Below are positions 6,301-7,952 of a DNA stretch of 7,952 nucleotides, in pieces. This DNA comes from Desulfobacteraceae bacterium. GTDB taxonomy: Bacteria; Desulfobacterota; Desulfobacteria; Desulfobacterales; SG8-13. Made by a program: the position numbers and the translations under genes. Position 1 is the stretch's first letter. Each line of letters opens with the position of its first letter. The stretch spans positions 1 to 7,952 of the forward strand of contig JARFQH010000322.1 in assembly GCA_029287875.1 (NCBI GenBank), in the 5' to 3' direction. Under the pieces are notes generated by a model that was not told where the DNA came from, made no database searches, and worked only from the letters and a program-made list of their open reading frames with translations.

Positions 6301-7050
6301 AGTCTTCGACGGCAGGGCGAACGTTACCGGTTCGATGACCTAACAGTTCAACCCCGTAAAATCATTACTTCGCCGATTTGGAGCGGTATTGAATCCGAAG
6401 AGCGTCGCTACTCACCTTTTGTGATTAACATCGAAGAGAAAGTCCCGTTCCGCACTCTTACCGGGCGGGCGCAATTCTATCAGGACCACCTCTGGATGCG
6501 CGATTTCGGGGAGCACCTGCCGCTGTTCCGGCCCCCGCTGGATGTGATGGCGCTGGAGGCGGCCCATGTGCAGCGGGAAGCCGGCAGGGAGATCGTTCTC
6601 AACTACCTGACACCCCACTCCAAGTGGTCCATTCACAGCACCTATTCCGACACCCTGACGATGTTGACGCTGTTTCGAGGGGGGGAGGCCATCTGGCTCA
6701 ACGACGAGGATGCCCGAAAAATTGACGCCAGGGACGGTGACTGGCTGGAATGCTTTAACGCCAATGGGGTCGTGATGGCAAAGGCCGTGGTCAGCCCGAG
6801 AATTCCGCCGGGTAAGGCCTTCATGTACCATGCCCAGGAACGCATGATCAACACACCGGGTTCGAAACTTTCCGGGCAGAGGGGCGGCACTCACAACAGT
6901 GTCACCCGGATCATGGTCAAACCCACCCACATGATCGGCGGTTATGCCCAGCTGAGCTATGGCTTTAACTATTACGGCCCGATCGGCTCTCAGAGGGACG
7001 AGGTGATCGTGGTCCGCAAGGCCGGGGAGGTAGATTGGTATGAAGATTAA
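3352..7050 (+). CDS. narG: Respiratory nitrate reductase, catalytic alpha subunit NarG
   Basis: NarG is the molybdenum bis-MGD subunit that reduces nitrate to nitrite on the cytoplasmic side of the membrane, taking electrons from quinol through NarI and NarH. It has 1232 residues, against 1247 for E. coli NarG, and is collinear with it throughout. The FS0 [4Fe-4S] ligands are H59, C63, C67 and C102 (HGVNCTGSC and GCPRG); the Mo ligand is D228 in SFYDWYCDLPPASPQ. The C-terminal molybdopterin-dinucleotide-binding domain runs from about residue 1070 to 1200 (IHSTYSD, YHAQER, RGGTHNSVTR, GGYAQLSYGFNYYG). No cleavable signal peptide or twin-arginine motif is visible, consistent with the cytoplasm-facing Nar type. 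Compared with E. coli it has a slightly longer N-terminus and lacks the last dozen or so residues. AGGAGGT (3340-3346) lies 5 nt before the ATG. Nitrobacter-type nitrite oxidoreductases share this fold, so reaction direction is inferred from the close match to NarG. Confidence 0.95.
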   Translation: MAERSLLSALRFFRPKGKPHGCREEKTADNWAETRCGQREWEELYRRRWQYDKKVRSTHGVNCTGSCSWDVYVKNGILVWETQRTDYPACGEGFPNHEPRGCPRGATYSWYTYSPVRLKYPLVRSSLMAMWQDALHHQKDPVAAWESIVTDDAKRRRFHKDRGKGGFVRASWDQVATIVAASLIHTIKVYGPDRIFGFTPIPAMSMVCYASGARFLSLIGGSMISFYDWYCDLPPASPQIWGEQTDVPESADWYESTYFIVWGTNLPMTRTPDAHFYTEARYRGAKVAAVAPDYAEYVKFADTWLPARAGTDAALAMAMTHVIFKEFYIDRQVAYFTDYAKTYTDLPFVVVLESKGDTFTPGRFLRAADLDLETNNAQWKTVLYDAATHGFRVPNGSIGFRWNEEGRWNLKLDENDERIDPLLSFASEPDHWKSVSFPVFESAGARSKTGIAPVKTIATPAGELHVTTVFDLMAAHLGILPQEAPDSSADYPQGYQDPKPYTPAWQEAITGVPQADVIRVAREFADNAEKTRGKSMIFLGAGTNHWYHSDMIYRTIIGLTTLCGCQGVNGGGWAHYVGQEKVRPQAAWSQVAFGLDWRRPPRQQNGTSFYYFGTDQWRYDTLRPDAILSPLGSAAAARHMADYNVIAARLGWLPSYPQFNQNPIELVREAVSNGASSDEDIIAYAVEKLKSGDLRFSIEDPDNPLNFPRVLFLWRANLLGASGKGHEYFLKHLLGVENAVFNTDGSLRPQEVEWREPAPEGKLDLLVTLELRMSTSAMYADVALPAAGWYEMHDLNTTDMHPFIHPFNPAIDPPWETRTNWEQFKTIAEKFSEMAVAHLGEVKDLVATPLMHDSPGEIAQPDVKDWRKGETDPIPGKTMPSLAVTSRDYPNTYKMMTALGPLAAKVGVGSKGVVWNASEEVDALKQALGTVAESGVSQGMPSMATAKQAAETILMLAPETNGETAVKSWVGLERKTGLDLQHLSLRRQGERYRFDDLTVQPRKIITSPIWSGIESEERRYSPFVINIEEKVPFRTLTGRAQFYQDHLWMRDFGEHLPLFRPPLDVMALEAAHVQREAGREIVLNYLTPHSKWSIHSTYSDTLTMLTLFRGGEAIWLNDEDARKIDARDGDWLECFNANGVVMAKAVVSPRIPPGKAFMYHAQERMINTPGSKLSGQRGGTHNSVTRIMVKPTHMIGGYAQLSYGFNYYGPIGSQRDEVIVVRKAGEVDWYED

Positions 7051-7952
7051 AGCCCAATACGCTATGGTGTTGAATCTGGACAAATGCATCGGCTGCCATA
7101 CCTGCAGCATCCCCTGCAAGAATGTGTGGACCAACCGCAAAGGGGCCGAATACATGTGGTTCAACAACGTCGAGTGCAAACCGGGTATCGGATACCCCAA
7201 GAAATGGGAAGACCAGAATGGTTACCGGGGCGGATGGCAACTCAAAGGGGGCCGCTTGGAACTGAAAGCCGGCGGACGTCTGCACAAAGGGATCAATATT
7301 TTCCACAATCCCGACTTGCCGACCATCGATGAATACTACGAGCCGTGGCGTTACGACTATGAAAGGCTGATCAAGAGCCCTCGCCGACGGCACCAACCCT
7401 CCATTCGGCCCGTGTCCCAGTTAACCGGTGAAAACATCAACCTGCGTTGGGGGCCCAACTGGGAGGACGATTTGGCCGGCTTGGGCGAAACCGGCTCCGG
7501 GGACATCAATTTTAAAAATTTAGAGTTCGCGACCTATCTGGAGTTTCGGAATGTCTTCATGTTCTGGTTGCCGCGACTGTGCGAGCACTGCCTGAACCCG
7601 GCCTGCGTGGCCTCCTGCCCGTCCGGTGCCCTGTACAAGCGGGATGAGGACGGTATCGTCCTGGTGGACCAGGAGCGCTGCCGCGGATGGCGGTATTGTG
7701 TATCCGGCTGCCCGTACAAAAAAGTGTATTTCAATTGGAAGACCGGGCGCGCGGAAAAGTGCATCTTCTGCTACCCGCGCGTCGAAGCCGGACTGACGAC
7801 CCTCTGCGCCCACAGTTGCGTCGGCCGCATCCGTTATGTCGGTCTGCTGCTCTACGATGCGGACCGGATTTCAGACGCCGCTTCGGCCGCATCCGATCAA
7901 GCGGTCTACCCGGCGCATATGGACATTTTGTTCGACCCGCATGATCCTGCGG
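7040..7952 (+). CDS. narH: Respiratory nitrate reductase, iron-sulfur beta subunit NarH (3' end missing)
   Basis: NarH carries four iron-sulfur clusters and passes electrons from the haem subunit NarI to NarG. The window contains the first 304 codons; E. coli NarH has 512 residues, so roughly 60 percent is present with no frame break. Cysteine groups: C16, C19, C22 and C26 (CIGCHTCSIPC); C181, C184, C189 and C193 (CEHCLNPACVASC); C214, C220 and C224, with W217 replacing a cysteine (CRGWRYCVSGC), the known mark of the [3Fe-4S] cluster in NarH; and C241, C244, C256 and C260. The ATG at 7040 overlaps the narG end by 11 bases and is preceded at 8 nt by GGGGAGGT (7024-7031) inside narG, indicating translational coupling. 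Other features match NarH closely: FNNVE, NWEDDL and GRIRYVGLLLYDAD. narJ and narI are expected after the edge. Confidence 0.95.
   Translation, partial: MKIKAQYAMVLNLDKCIGCHTCSIPCKNVWTNRKGAEYMWFNNVECKPGIGYPKKWEDQNGYRGGWQLKGGRLELKAGGRLHKGINIFHNPDLPTIDEYYEPWRYDYERLIKSPRRRHQPSIRPVSQLTGENINLRWGPNWEDDLAGLGETGSGDINFKNLEFATYLEFRNVFMFWLPRLCEHCLNPACVASCPSGALYKRDEDGIVLVDQERCRGWRYCVSGCPYKKVYFNWKTGRAEKCIFCYPRVEAGLTTLCAHSCVGRIRYVGLLLYDADRISDAASAASDQAVYPAHMDILFDPHDPA

Noticed and set aside
4048..7200. Long antisense open frames opposite narG (for example 4048-4797, 4810-5601 and 6412-7200).
   Set aside because: They lie opposite a gene with full-length protein conservation and have low-complexity Arg/Gly/Pro-rich translations typical of GC-skewed codon shadows.

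Overview
The window holds a compact cluster built around nitrogen-oxide chemistry. A divergent NorR-type nitric-oxide sensor/activator lies on the minus strand (ATG at 2135). It faces a plus-strand operon: a small hemerythrin-like di-iron protein (2732-3289), NarG, the catalytic subunit of a respiratory nitrate reductase (3352-7050), and the 5' part of narH, the iron-sulfur electron-transfer subunit (7040 to the window end, cut off). narG and narH overlap by 11 bases. narJ and narI would be expected beyond the right edge but cannot be seen.

The most informative stretch is the gap between norR and the operon. Three GT-N7-AC elements of the NorR-operator type lie at 2139-2149, 2159-2169 and 2199-2209. 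A near-consensus sigma-54 (-24/-12) promoter pointing at the operon follows at 2237-2252. NorR is a sigma-54-dependent activator that opens such promoters when its GAF-domain iron binds NO, and all five published iron ligands are conserved here. The inference is that NO itself switches on the hemerythrin and, by read-through, narGH. A known parallel is Ralstonia eutropha norR-norAB, where NorR drives a di-iron NO-binding protein (NorA) plus an NO reductase. Here the downstream partner is a nitrate reductase, which is unexpected.

Layout: 1-584 is AT-rich DNA with no convincing gene; 585-2135 is norR; 2136-2262 is the control region; 2263-2731 is a predicted long untranslated leader bounded by oppositely oriented, degenerate GAACCC/GGGTTC heptamer arrays that share a perfect 21-bp inverted repeat; then come hemerythrin, a short third heptamer array, narG and narH.

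The organism is an anaerobic or facultative Gram-negative-type bacterium of moderate GC with sigma-54 regulation. Intergenic GGGTTCA/TGAACCC arrays remind me of Desulfobacterota (deltaproteobacterial) genomes, but this placement is an impression from memory, not a demonstrated assignment.
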